Of a stretch of DNA of 64,000 bases, positions 1-11,900 are shown in pieces. Under the pieces are notes generated by a model. It searched no databases and was not told where the DNA came from. It worked only from the letters and a program-made list of their open reading frames with translations. Position 1 is the stretch's first letter; every line of letters starts with the position of its first letter. This DNA comes from Abelmoschus esculentus (Eukaryota; Streptophyta; Magnoliopsida; Malvales; Malvaceae). Made by a program: the position numbers and the translations under genes. Location: positions 18,096,501-18,160,500 of the forward strand of contig JAUCBN010000029.1 of assembly GCA_035048815.1 (NCBI GenBank), read 5' to 3'.

Positions 1-164
1 CTACATTAAATGCAAATAGTGTAAACCATTTATAGCTGCCACTACATGTTCAGTGCAACTGCAAAATTAATACCATTTCAGCAAAAGAGTAGAATGTGTC
101 CCATTCACAGTGAAAAGGCATACATTACTGCGATCCCTATCATGTCTCAGCTTTCCTTTCAAAG

Positions 165-2265
165 TCAAGCAGCAGGAACCTTTTTTCCATCCTCAATAAA
201 GAAAATTGAAGTTTCTGGGACCTAAGGATGCGGGGAAATATTGGTTAATTAATGTAATTTGGTTACTGTCCAATCATCTTGTAGAATAAAATTGTATGCA
301 TGTAGATAACCCTATCCTGAAAAACAATTACAAGAACTATTTTTATTTTATCTTAGAACATAATTAATAACCATGTATAAACTACATCAAAAATGTATGC
401 CTTTAATCCCCCACCAAGTCAGCTGCATATTCTAGGTTCTACTATTGCTCAACAAGTCGTTATATCAAGGTTTCAGATACTTCAAAACATCGTTTCCTCT
501 TTCCATGCGTTTAGGTCTTTTTAAAAAGAAGAAATAGCATGTATAATAACAAAAGAAGTACATTTTATTTTGTTACATTAAAACAAAGTCAAAAAAACTT
601 TATACAAATAAATTCAAAGAGAGTTTTAACAGTGATACAGGTGTCAGCGAGTTTACATGTAGATATCCATTAAGAATAGAGGCAATGTGAACAAAGCATG
701 GCACATTAATTAATGCAAAGTTTCAGCACCATTTTTCTATAGTTTTCCTCTTCCTCTTGGAGGCATGATTACTTTGTGAGAAAATGGAAAATAAAGTAAA
801 GGGTCTATCATTTAGTTTACATTGACTAATGTAGATGCAATACTAGATGATTTTGCCTCAGGGTTCCGATATAAGGTAGGATAGCCTGCATTATAATTTA
901 TAGGATATAAATTTCATTTGGCATAAATCAAGATAAGATTGCATTATTTATTTATTTTGTTCTATAAGGTTGGACGCATGCTTATTCTAGTATGGCTGAA
1001 CTTCGTAATAGAATAGTAGTCTGCCTATAGGAAGTTCACCATTGGACTTAAACAAAGAAATGGAGATGGATGCAACTTGGCATAGCACATTAAAAAGGAA
1101 AGAGAACGATGATAGTATTACATCAGGCCAGGTGTCTGTAATGAATTCCACAATGTCATAAGATATGTCTCCTTGAACATCAATCTGTTCCTTGTCAGTT
1201 GGCCCCTGAAATCAATCAGTTGAAAAATAAGGCATGAAATGAGGAGATATTACAACCAAAAAGGAGTTAAACAAGCTCTTTTCTGCAAAGTAATGCACCT
1301 TTACAACAGACGCTCCAGTAGCAAACTTCTTTCCAAGTTTCTTTGAAGCATCACTTAATTTTACACCTGAACCAAGTTAAGCATGAACATGAGATTCGAG
1401 TATCGACACCAAACTACGCTTCAGAAAGCAAGAAAACTAGCATGTGGCTTACCGAAAAGTTCCAGGCCTTTTACGGTAGTTATACATTTGCGCTTGTTAC
1501 GCACAACCTTTTCGATGATAACTTCCTTCTTCTCCTACACAAGAAAAAAACAAATTATCAATTCGATTAAACTAACATGATATATCCACTGAATGTTCTA
1601 AAAATCCATCTCATGTGAGTAATGTTTTTCTGCATAGAAGTGTTATAGAATGTACTTTCTTCTTAATCTTCCCGCCAGGAAGACGCTTAACTTCCTCTTG
1701 CTTAGATTGTGAACTACCACCTGCAACCAAGTGAGAAAAAAACAGTGAAAATGACATCGTACTGCAAATTTAAGCAAAATCACCAAAAAAACATTTAATC
1801 AAGTATAGTTTCCTTTATTTATTTTTCAACAATTATTGGAACGTGATATTCAAAAAACAAGTTTAACCAGCAAAAAAACAGAAACAAAAATCAAATCAGA
1901 TCTGACATTCAAAACCAAAATAGAATTCACAAATAAAATTTACCTGCATCAGTAGAAGAGATGCCAGTGGATTGCAACTGATCAGCAACTTTATCAGCTT
2001 CATTAGCATTCTCTGCTGAAAAATATGAATCGAATCGAAGAAAATATTTAAGAAAATCAAAAGATCGGTTTCGATTTTCAAGTTTTAATTCAACGGCGGT
2101 GTTTAAAGGGCGTTTACCTTTGAGGAGATCCGGGTAAAGATCTGGTGCGTTTTGTATCAACCAGGGCTTGCATTTGTCGAATTCCGGTCCGAATTCGCAG
2201 TATTCGGGTGGCAATCCGCAAACCAGACAATACAGTACGACCACCGGTTGAGGTTTCTCCGCCAT
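165..2265 (-). CDS. DENR: Density-regulated protein homologue (DENR/TMA22), translation re-initiation factor
   Basis: Seven exons, read on the minus strand: 2265-2118, 2015 (or 2012)-1944, 1720-1656, 1534-1453, 1366-1299, 1205-1122 and 221-165. They join in frame to about 190 residues, the usual plant length. The N-terminus has the family's cysteine cluster (C13, C16 and C23 in YCLVCGLPPEYCEF). Exons 4-7 encode an SUI1/eIF1-like domain (about residues 95-175), and the protein ends IEDGKKVPAA. In the family, DENR pairs with MCT-1 to recycle 40S subunits and to re-initiate after upstream ORFs; that role is inferred here. The last intron is about 900 bp, and the final 19-codon exon was found by the frame-consistent acceptor ccttag. 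The 3' UTR probably fills positions 1-164. Exon 2 has a CAGCAG tandem acceptor that would add or remove one alanine. Confidence 0.9.
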
Positions 2266-2724
2266 TGAACCGCCGCCTCAATGATTCGATTCTCTTTTCA
2301 CTTGATTCTTCACTCGAGGGACTTGGTTGTATTATGGCGCTAAACGCAGCGTTCCGTAAACACATTTTCTCTAATAACAAGGAAATTTTTCATAATTTTT
2401 CTAATCGAATCTATTTTTTATTATATTTATAATTATTTTTTATTTTTATAATAAAAATAAATATTATGTATAAATTAGTGAAAATAAATTAAAAGCATTG
2501 TATAATTCTTTAAAATTATATACAGCAAATTAATTAGAATTCAAAAGGTAAATTCCGACTTGAATAGATTAGTATTAAAAAAATAATTTTCTAATAAGAA
2601 ATATTAAAAAAATTAAATTAAGTATATGCCTATTAAAAATGTTACAAAAAATAGGCCTCTTATGTAAGTATTAGGGAAAATTGGACCCTAATAACAAATA
2701 TATTGAAAAAATAATTTTCGTGCA
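2266..2724. other. Upstream region of DENR, then AT-rich spacer
   Basis: Positions 2266-2370 should hold the DENR promoter and 5' UTR (minus-strand gene). The rest is AT-rich with poly-A and poly-T runs, and I see no gene or clear element in it before the LTR remnant at about 2725. Confidence 0.5.
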
Positions 2725-3063
2725 TAGGTTAGGAGAAACTTTGGACCGGAGGAGCACCGTCGTGGTTGATTTCAGCATCGACGAGTAGTCCGAGTAATTT
2801 TACTATATGTAATGACTCATGTACTTGTAGACCTATATGTGTAATTGTAACTTTTATTTTAATTTGTTTTGAGTCGAATGCTTTTAAAGATTCTAATTTT
2901 GGTGCTTCTTAATTTTAAATTTATCAACTTATTATAGTTTAAACTATGATGGACTATTCATGGATTTGGACTTGAACTTGCTTTTAGGCTTTTGATTTAA
3001 AATTTTTTAGAATATTGGTTTTGGGTCGGCAACCCAATGTGACATCCAGTCGAGGGTGTTACA
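2725..3063 (+). mobile_element. 3' part of a Gypsy-type LTR (degenerate)
   Basis: This stretch aligns by eye, segment by segment, with the end of the LTR at the right edge of the window (about 63650-63994). Shared blocks are an initial (G)CGTAGGTTA-like block, GGAGCA.C.TCGTGGT, TGTAATTGTAACT and ATGCTTTTAAA, and both end in GTGTTACA. A tRNA primer site follows six bases later, which fixes the orientation. The 5' part of the LTR is not recognisable. Confidence 0.75.
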
Positions 3064-3068
3064 TTTAG

Positions 3069-3081
3069 TGGTATCAGAGTC
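3069..3081 (+). other. Primer-binding site of the Gypsy remnant
   Basis: TGGTATCAGAGTC matches the complement of the 3' end of plant initiator Met-tRNA (canonical TGGTATCAGAGCC) with one change. It sits 5 bases after the LTR terminus TTACA, as expected for a plant Gypsy element. Confidence 0.75.
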
Positions 3082-3230
3082 TAGGTTTAATCGGTTATAG
3101 GATGTACCCGAGAGAGTCTAGTGTAGTATATAGATATCAAATAAGTATATGTCTATGAGTTGAAATCGTACTTCTTTAATGCTGAAAATTCGATAGTGTA
3201 ACCTCATTTTTTTGTTCTGTAGTAAGGAAA

Positions 3231-3966
3231 ATGCCGAGGAGTGATCGAGACAAGGCGGAGAGTTGGGTTTTCCAAGAAGGGGACTATGGTGATGATAAGT
3301 ACGTGCTTGAGATGGAGACACCGTCGGATGATACAGTTGGTCAAAGGGCCAATTACTTCTTGCAGTTGAACCGGACGTTACACCGGATCGTGGGAGTTAT
3401 ACCGTAGTCGTCTGTTATGTCTCGAGAAGCACCGATGAAGAGGGTACGAAGGCAAAGAGCTGTTGACTTTCACAGGACGGGATAAGACAATTTCGAGCAA
3501 AAAGACCAATGATTACATTACACGTTGGATAATGAGATAAATGAGGTTGAGGTCAATGGATAAATTATCGTGTGTTATGTTACTCTTAAAGGGTAATGCA
3601 TGAGAGTGGTGGTAAACGGTATAACTCAAATGGTATCCTAACTGTTCAACTTGGGATGACTTCCTCGACGAGTTCGAGAAGAAGTATGTGAATGAGACCC
3701 ATATTGACACCTTAAGTGAACGGTTTACCCATCTTGTACAAGGGAATCGTTCGGTGTTTGCTTATGAGCAATAGTTCCTACATGTGAGTAGGTATGCTCT
3801 GGAGTTAGTGGTCACAAAGAAGATGAGATGTAAGAGGTTCAGGAAGTTTCTGAATTTTTATATGGGTAACGATAATTTTTACATGACAGTTTGGATCGTC
3901 TACAACTCATTCTTCCTCTTTATACGTCAAGTTTGGTCAGAGACAAAGAGATCAAGAAGCTTCTGA
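3231..3966 (+). pseudogene. Decayed Gypsy gag
   Basis: Several frames together give recognisable Retrotrans_gag pieces. Around 3670-3860 the translation reads like FEKKYVNETHIDTLSERF, then LVQGNRSVFAYEQ, a stop, and SRYALELV with a CKRF pattern. This is the classic order of plant Gypsy gag (FRKKY, ...QGNKTVAEYE, ...LSRYA, ...CKRFEDGL). In-frame stops and frame changes mean it is dead. No protease, reverse transcriptase or second LTR follows, so the element is truncated on its right side. Confidence 0.7.
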
Positions 3967-4538
3967 ATTTTATTGGTACACTTAATTTCATAAAGATTTT
4001 ATTTTCTTGCTTTTTGGGTTACAAAATATTTGGATTCTAATTTAATTTTTTATTTCCTGAAGGCGATGTAATTGTAATTTTTATGAATCTAATAAAAATT
4101 CAATAGCATTTGTCAAAAAAAGTTAATTTATTATTATTATATATAAATAATTTAATGATGACTAACCTATAAATTAACTATTAGTCAAAATTTATAACAT
4201 TAACCTTAACCTTAACTATTAACAATCATTTTTAACGATTTAATTAACCTAAACCGTTTAATTTTAATAATTCGATTAATTAACTTATAAAATCATTAAC
4301 GGTTACCGTTAATTATGTACACCCTTAACTGACAGAATTGACCCTGAGGTAAATAAGGAAATGTACGTAAATAATGAGACAAAATAAGGACAAACATGTC
4401 ATTCTATACCTGTTCTGTGAATTCCAAAACTGGTCTATATAAGTACTAAAGGTGCTGACAAATCTGAATATAAATCCATCCCAAATGGGCCCCACTCCAC
4501 CCACATTTTCCCCGCCTTTTCTAAACGAATTCAACCCT
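3967..4538. other. AT-rich spacer and distal promoter
   Basis: Non-coding. Positions 4130-4320 contain runs such as TAACCTTAACCTTAAC and repeated AATTAACCG-like words, with no clear element boundary. The part nearest 4538 is presumably the distal promoter of the gene starting at 4754. Confidence 0.4.
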
Positions 4539-4611
4539 ACCACGTCACTATAATTATCCCACGTGACACTCGCTTTTACACACGTGTATATAGAGATCCA
4601 ATTCCACGTCA
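4539..4611 (+). promoter_or_regulatory. Cluster of four ACGT-core elements with TATA box
   Basis: Within 73 bp there are two perfect G-boxes (CACGTG at 4560-4565 and 4581-4586) and two CCACGTCA-type elements (near 4540 and 4604). A TATATAG box at 4587-4593 overlaps the second G-box. Such clusters are known binding sites of plant bZIP and bHLH factors (ABRE/G-box). They lie 140-215 bp upstream of the ATG at 4754, so they are most simply the core promoter of that gene, which may then respond to ABA, drought or light. That response is inference. Confidence 0.7.
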
Positions 4612-4688
4612 TCTGAATCATTTGTTATCCTCAAATCGGACGGCTGGTATTCAATACATCACCCGTCCAACCAAAATCAAATATCCAG

Positions 4689-4724
4689 ATGCTTCCTCTC
4701 TACGTTTTTCCAGTTTATATATAA
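4689..4724 (+). promoter_or_regulatory. Possible upstream ORF (11 codons)
   Basis: An ATG at 4689 opens an 11-residue reading frame (MLPLYVFPVYI) ending in TAA at 4722-4724, 29 bases before the main ATG and in another frame. It is part of the transcript only if the TATA box at 4587 is the one used. A second TATA-like stretch at 4715-4724 would place transcription start after it. Confidence 0.4.
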
Positions 4725-4753
4725 ACTGTTTTTCCCATTCCGAGAAAAACCAA

Positions 4754-5305
4754 ATGGAGGGAGAAGAGGGAAAGAAGAGAGCGGGTGAAGGCGCCGAGGC
4801 TCCGGAGATGAAGCGGCGGAGGGAGGCGGAGGCGGATAATGTTGAGTTAAATGACGACGTTTTGTTGTGGTTATCGATGGATGAAGACTGCAACACGGAC
4901 GCGATGAGTGAGCTTTTGAATCTCGTGGACGGTTCAGCGGAGCGTACGACGTCGTTTTCGACATGTTCCACGGCGTTGTACGGGATGAAGGTCAGGTTCT
5001 GCGAAAATCCGTACTCGTCAGCGTTGGTTTTCCAGTCGTCGTCCTCGTACATCACCATAAACGGCAACGAAGAGAGCTGCGGCTCATCGTTCTCTGACTC
5101 GGAGTCGAGCGTGATGGCGAGTGTGGACATGGGAGGGATTGGGAACTGGAATGTGAACGTGGTGAAGAGTTTGGAAGAGATCAGAGGGTGGTTGGAAGAT
5201 GAGGATGGAGGCGCGTGGTGTCCAAGCAAGGGGGTAACGCGTTTGGAATGGGACGAGGAGCAGCTTGGCAGGTTTTTGGGCGAGGAAAGGGTGTTTACTT
5301 TTTAG
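4754..5305 (+). CDS. Unrecognised acidic, probably nuclear protein (183 aa, single exon)
   Basis: I do not recognise the family. The chosen start is the first ATG in frame (context accaaATGG). The frame stays open upstream to 4622 but has no earlier ATG. The N-terminus is charged and contains a basic KRRR cluster (residues about 24-27) that could be a nuclear localisation signal. After it come an acidic hydrophobic patch (DDVLLWLSMDED), a serine-rich middle, and a C-terminal block with two short hydrophobic-acidic motifs (SLEEIRGWLEDED and WDEEQLGRFL) that look like activation or interaction helices. Codon use and GC content are clearly higher than the surroundings, which supports a real gene. 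The promoter has a G-box cluster. A role as a small stress-responsive nuclear regulator is only a guess. Confidence 0.7.
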   Translation: MEGEEGKKRAGEGAEAPEMKRRREAEADNVELNDDVLLWLSMDEDCNTDAMSELLNLVDGSAERTTSFSTCSTALYGMKVRFCENPYSSALVFQSSSSYITINGNEESCGSSFSDSESSVMASVDMGGIGNWNVNVVKSLEEIRGWLEDEDGGAWCPSKGVTRLEWDEEQLGRFLGEERVFTF

Positions 5306-7589
5306 GGTTTATGTTTATACTAACTAATTCCTTAGTCGGTAGAAACTTTTGGAAATAGAAATTGGGAAGAAATGGAAAGCTTTTGCATTGAAATGGAAAT
5401 GGAGATCTCTTTGAGTCACCCAAATTTAGGATCAAAATCAATTCAAATGGATAAAATTTAATTCGAAAAATTAAATCGTAAAAATTATTTTATTTTAAAA
5501 ATTCAACTAATTCTAAAATATCAAACTAAATTTGAAATTATAAAGTGAGATTTTAGTAATCCGATATTTTTAATAATTAATAAAATAAATTTAGGTTTAT
5601 GTTTTGTTTATAGAATATAAGGTTATGTTTAATATATGACTATCGATATAACATTATTAAACATATTAAAAATATTTTATTTCGTTTGGTTTATTTGATG
5701 AGAATATAAGATTGTAGAGTTTAGTTGGAAGAAAAAAATTAATTAAAAATAAAATTTATCAACTTATTCTTATTATATATTGGATAAACTACATAAATAC
5801 TCACTGAACTTTTAGGTTAGATTTATTTTGATCATTGAACTTTTAAAATATTTGATTAAGTCATTGAATTTTTAGTTCACATTTAATTAGGTCACTCAAT
5901 TTTTAAATCACATTCGATATGGTCCCTATTGTTAAAATATCTGTTAAAATTAATTCTTTCTTATAAAAAATGGGCAAATTATAATAATAATAACTTATTT
6001 CTTACTCCTATTTTGGTCACTAATTTTTTTAATGTAATAACTTAACTTTTAAATTATTCATATTTTGGTCACTATCAAATGACATGATTACAAATTATAC
6101 AAATTGAAAAATTTGATCAATCTTTAAAAAATTTAGGAATTTTTTTTATTTTCTTACTAAATTTATCTTATTATCACATTTTATATTTCAATAAAAAATA
6201 TTATTTGAATAAAAATATTTTAATTATTCGATTTAACTGATACAATATAAGTTAAAGAATTGAATAATCTAAAATTAATAATTAACTAAAATAATTTATA
6301 AAGATTAGTCGATTATTTAATATCCATAAATTCAATATTTGAATATTTTTATTAAAAGATTTTTTTCAAATATTTAATATACGAATATTTTTATTCAAAT
6401 ATTTAATATTTGAATATTTTTATTTGAGTATTTAATATCCGAATAAAAGTAGTTTGATATTTAATATTCGAATAAAAATATTTGAATATGAAATATTTGG
6501 ATAAAAATATTCGGATATTAAATATTTCTATATTAAAATTTATAAATTTTATAGAATTAAAATTAAAAAATTTACTCGTATCTTTTTTTTATAAAAAAAA
6601 AAACGATTATTATGATATGTATCATTAAAAACAAATCATATATTAAAATATGAAATGTGATAATATGATAAATTTAATAAGAAAATAAAAATATTTCCCA
6701 AATTTACTCCTATTTTGTTGTAGTGACTGTCAACAATTTATTAATTTTGGTGTTTCCTTTTACGAATTTATTTTTATATATGAGATATTGGAACATGATA
6801 TCGCATATGATGTTTTGTAGCTTGATATTAAGCATGTTGATGAAAATTAAAAAAAATATTTCACATAAAATAAATTATCTTCTTACGTCTAAAATAAATA
6901 CAAGGAAGATTAACTGTCAAAAATAGATATATGATGACAATAATAAAAAATGCTCTACATCTTGAGATGAATGGTGAGATAAGAAGATGACATTATATGA
7001 TTTCTGATGCATTATATAAAGTTGAAACCAAAGAATTGATTTTGGATGATAGTAGTGGTGCATGCTTAAAAGGATTATCGAATAAGATTATAGAGAATTA
7101 TACTAATCTCAAGTTTTGAATTCTGAACTTATGGAAACCAAACTAGGTGATGCAATCCTTAATAATCTCGAAGCTCAAACACACTAAAATAAAAGAAAAA
7201 GATATTTCTTTAAAGAAAGAGCTAGAAGCAATTTTGCATGATTTGATGTAAGTGAAGGAGAAAAAAGATAAAATTTTTACAAAGTATTAATCTTTGATCC
7301 ATGAAAATAAATATATGTCGGAGAAAAAAAGACACGTTTTGAACAAAATATTAAATGTAATAACTAATGATATTGGTAAAAAATTAATATCTTTGATTTA
7401 GTGGAAAAGTTAAAATAAATTAAAAAAAATGTTATGACTTATGTCCATTTGTAACCTATTCAAAACAAGAGTCATGGAAGTTTGACAATAGTTATTAAGT
7501 TTTTGCTCATAGAATTGAATGAAATATTGTTAGTGTCTTTATTGTTTGATCTTTGGGGATAATGATCGTTTGAAGCAAGGAGGAATATC
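5306..7589. other. AT-rich repeat-laden spacer
   Basis: No gene is supported here. At 5790-5960 is a repeat block with phrases like GATAAACTACATAAATACTCACTGAACTTTTA and regular (A)TTGAACTTTT words; similar blocks recur near 13975 and 32508. Positions 6340-6535 hold a self-similar array (separate entry). From about 7000 the base composition becomes slightly more coding-like with scattered frames full of stops, leading into the hAT-like remnant. Confidence 0.5.
6340..6535. repeat. Array of AATATTTTTATTCAAATATTTAAT-like units (short words shown in evidence)
   Basis: About eight imperfect copies of the words GAATATTTTTATT and AAATATTTAAT alternate on both strands. The first half is mostly in one orientation and the second half in the complementary one (GAATAAAAATATTTG). 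The block can fold back on itself and looks like a decayed foldback or microsatellite-derived array. Confidence 0.5.
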
Positions 7590-7748
7590 ATGGTAAGAAG
7601 GATAGTTAATAACGAAGACATACTTACCGAGATGTTGTTAGGGATACTTGATTGCATAGAGAAATTAGTTTGTAATGAAGTAGTTCAAGACGATATCAAC
7701 AAAGAGATAAACTCATACAAGAATGTTCCACGTTTAGAAGAAAGGTGA
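7590..7748 (+). pseudogene. Probable hAT transposase remnant
   Basis: A 52-residue open frame contains ILDCIEKLV, then QDDINKEINSYKN. This resembles the segment before the C-terminal dimerisation domain of plant hAT transposases (pattern: CIEKM, about ten residues, IN-E---YKNAEG-FG). Upstream (7000-7580) further coding-like fragments are broken by stops and frameshifts, and nothing downstream continues the domain. The match is short and made by eye, so it could be coincidence. Confidence 0.35.
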
Positions 7749-8942
7749 TGAAAGTTTTTATTGACCATACTATATTTTTTTTGAAAGATGATACATATAT
7801 ACGTGTAAAATTTAACTCCAAAACAACTTGAAAGTGTGCTTGTAGCATATCAAGCAAAAGAGTGATGTTTGTTCATGTGACAATGTTAATCAAGGTATTG
7901 AGAGCTTCAGGAAATATTCAGTCAAACCATTTAAAGATTCATACAACCATTTAAAGATTCATACAACGATTGTTGTTGTTTCTGCCTTGCTTACTGTTGG
8001 TCTTGCCTCACAATTATCTTCAGCGAGAGAATTGTCATGAATCATATTTTAGACGCATAAAAAACGACGTAGTTTTAATATTTTTATCTTTTTTAATACG
8101 GTACGTTTTGTGTAAGATGTTAAAAGATGTTAAAACCCCAATTATATTAGGTTTGTGGATATCGATTATTTTAAATGAAAAAATACATCTTCTTTCTCTC
8201 AATGCTCTTTGAAATCCCTAATATTCTTCTTCTTCATCTGCAATTTGTTGTTCTATAATCTACTATTTTCTAATTTTAAATCTTCTTTTTTCAAATCCGA
8301 CACCCGACTCCGTATTAATAAACAATGTCTACGACCAAACAAGATTCTAAATTCATACAAAAACATGTTCTCTAAATGTAACCAAAATCTCACCAGGAGG
8401 AAGGCTCCAAACCCGTGGCCAAGTACAAATAGAATCACACCATTAGCAGCCGAAACTAATTGTTTAACTTCAATATCAGATAAATCAACATGGAGTTGCA
8501 AACATATTTTTAAAATTTTCATATATTCTCTTGAAACTTTAACACGTATTATAGGTGGTTCGAGTAAAAAAAACAGATTCAATCGCTTTGTCCGCAAGAT
8601 GTGACTTGCACTTTACAGCATAACTTGATTCCAGAAAAAGCTAGAGTCATCCTACTGAATTTAAGTATGCTTTATAAATCTGTATCAGACAAATAATAGC
8701 TTCTCTATGTACATTAAAGTGTTCTTTTTTGACCATTTCATTACCAGTGTTTATTGTTGTCGGAACAGACTGTGTTCTGTTTCATTCTGTCCGAACTTTA
8801 TTGTTGTTTTAGCAGACTCAAATCCGTATCTTCTTTGCAGTAAGTGCATGTGACTGTAAGTATATATGTACTACCTGAACTTCATCACCATAAATCTCTC
8901 TCTTCAGCTTTCGGTTGCAGGCAGGTTCAAATGAAGACTTCT
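7749..8942. other. Spacer including the 3' region of the beta-galactosidase gene
   Basis: Positions 8605-8942 probably contain the 3' UTR and polyadenylation signals of the minus-strand gene that ends at 8943. A 114-codon minus-strand open frame at 8253-8597 has no recognisable domain and no splice partners. A 21-bp word (CCATTTAAAGATTCATACAAC) is duplicated in tandem near 7930-7965. Confidence 0.4.
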
Positions 8943-11900
8943 TCATGCAGATGCAAGTTTTCTTTTAACCAAAGCAATTCTAGATGGATCACCACCCCAT
9001 TCTTCAAACACAATCAACAGGTTTCCACTTGGCTTCAACCACGAACGCGGAACATGGTACCTGAAAGTACAAACTCTTACCAAATATCTTGAATTCGATA
9101 AACGGATAATAACATGAACCGAATAGAGTCTCACCATCTTTGGGAAGGCTGTCCACAACCAGTTCTACATTTCTTGTCAGTGTAAGTTCCCCCATAATCA
9201 CAAGCATCACAACTTCCACTCGCTATGTATCCGGGCCAATGACGTCCGATGCTCTGATCATTTATCCATATTTGCCCCTTTCCCATGCTACCCATATCTA
9301 GAGCTAGTGGTTCATTTCCTCCAGGTGCGTTGAAAGTTGTCTGGAAAACAACAGATGATCAATATTTATATCTGATTCAATCTGTTTTTCAGACATGGTA
9401 TCTGTTAAATCAAACATGGAAACACCCTAACCTTGTACCAAGTCATAGGTTGTTTCGCCACCAATTGTGTTCCTTGAACCCATTCAACCAAGGAGCTTCC
9501 GGTCATGGTGTGAAGGTTTAAGGCTTCCCCCTTTAGACCAATCTGAAAACATCATCTAACATTGTCTATTAGTAAATCAATAAGCTTATAAGTTCAAACA
9601 CTCTAAATTCATTATGAACAAACCTTGTAAGACCATGTCTGATTAGATATGTCTCTTGTCCCCTCGCTGAGACCATTCAATGTAACCGGGCCTAGAACCC
9701 CAGTGTTCCATGTCTCAAAATGAGTTCCAACATTCTGAAACGTGAAATTAGACACTATGTCATCGAAAGTTAAGAAAAGTCGAAGCTGACATCAGAAAAC
9801 TGATTGAACTAACCGGTAGTCCAACTGCGGCACTTAATACAGAAATCCTGTTAATCCCAGCTCTTAGCTTGACATTTTGGCTGAATGTTAGTTTTGGATT
9901 GTCTATTCCACCATACGTGATACCTGAAACGAGAATAGAGTCGATAATGAGGTTCATTGGAAAGTTTTGCTCATCTATGAGCGCCGGGAGTTTTAGGCTT
10001 TACCTGATAGTTGACCATTGATGAAAACATGCAAAGCATGGCCTGCTGACCAAATTGTCAGAAGAGGATCTTGTCCATTCTTCAAGTCTTCACTAGGGTC
10101 GAGTTTTACACTGGTTGAACAAGAGAATGTTAGGAGATCGAATTCGATATCTAAGGTACAATAATGCGTACCTGGTACGATACTCACTCAGTCATGTACC
10201 ACAGATAATCTGATGCATCTCTGGTGAGATATATTTGTTCCCAAAGCCCATTATGTACAAATGCTTCTTGATCATCAGCACTGGGGCTTTGCTCATTGTA
10301 TGATTGCCATGAAAGTGCACTGTTTACCGGCACCATTGCCGGTTGAGTTCTCGGGGCTCCAACCTGTACAGCATTGGCATTCAAATGTTACAATTTTTAT
10401 TAAATAGCTATTAATAAAACTGAATAAAAGCTTGACTTTCAAGTAACAAAAGTCTTTTCCTTACCCTGGCAGTGTTGAAAACAGCAGTTTCACAGTCAGG
10501 AAGGATGCTGATGGACCAACGCGGTAAGTCGTATTGACCATTTCCAAACTTTACTTTTGCAGAGTGTTTTGTGTCGTAGTTTGCAAGGAATGCAGCACAT
10601 GCAGACCTCGACCGAAATACACGAGCCTGGGAATGATAATAGCAATAATCAATTATAAGAACTGTCTAATCCCGGAACCAAAACGACGAGTTGAGTTCTA
10701 ATCCAAAAAGAAAAACTAACCTCTTGATTTCTTCCAAGAGATGTCACTGTAGGATTTGCAGAAACTAAAGCTGGTTCGCTCGATTTGATTGCTTTATGCA
10801 AGTCTCTTAGATGTCCCCATTTCGGTTCCCTTTTAATCCCTGGTTCAATACGAAAACAGCCATTCACAAAAGCTGAACAGTATTAAGTAGTCAGACTCTT
10901 TAATGCTCGTATATACATACCGTATTCATCAAGAGGAGCATCATAGTCATAGCTAGTAGCAATGAAGGGACCACCGGCAGTCCGACCGAAGTTGGTTCCT
11001 CCGTGGTACTGAAGCAACAAGGTTTGAAACATTAGAAAAACAAATACCAGTACACTTAAAGGAAAAGAGGAGATACCAGAACTTAATATACCATGTAATA
11101 ATTAACAAACGAACCACCATTCTGTATAAACCTGGCAACCGAAAATGCTATGTCTTCTACTGGTCTAGTCGGAACCGCACTACCGAAACCCGTAAACCTA
11201 GGAATCAAACAAACCGAAATTCCTTAAGCGAAAATTAAACTACATAACAGAAATAATAGACAAGGTATAATTTTGTGACTTACCAACCAGTCCAGTTTTC
11301 TGTCCACATTTTTGGCTTATATTTTGTATTGGGAGTAAAGTTTTCACAGTAGAATCCATTGCAGGTGTTAATCTGTGACAGTACAAAGAGATAAGGTTTC
11401 CCGAATTCCTAGTACGATAACGATTCGAAACCTCAATATTACTAAGTTTGTAAATGAATAAACATGAACCAAAATTGTGACAAAAAACACTGTTGAAAAC
11501 CCCACCAAGAAAGGAGGATTCATAGCACAGATTCAAAAGGCATATCAAAATGACAATGACAAAAGCAAAAGCAAAAGAAACTAATGGCATGAAATCTCAC
11601 CACAGGGTCAGGAGCATTATCTTGCTTGCACATAATCCACGGGACACCAGTCTTGAGTCCGACTGCCATTTGTGCGGCCCATTTGGTGTAAGCTTTACCA
11701 GGAGCACCAATTTCCCATTCAACCGGACCGAATTCATTCTCAATCTGTCATCATAAAATTCATTAAAAAAAAGTAAAATAAAACAAAGCATAGTATTTTT
11801 GGTCCAACCTGAGCCATAATAATTGGACCTCCTTGAGTCTGAAACAGCTTCTCTGCTTTCATCATGCTGACTATCTTAGCTGTGAATTTTTGCATTGCAG

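Noticed and set aside
3784..3966. Independent small gene
   Set aside because: The reading frame is a fragment of Gypsy gag following an in-frame stop.
4651..5229. 192-codon minus-strand frame opposite the acidic nuclear-type gene
   Set aside because: Serine/proline-rich shadow of the plus-strand gene. The promoter elements and ATG context support the plus strand.
8253..8597. 114-codon minus-strand open frame
   Set aside because: No recognisable domain, no splice partners, low-complexity hydrophobic and basic composition. It lies in spacer between a transposon remnant and a 3' UTR.
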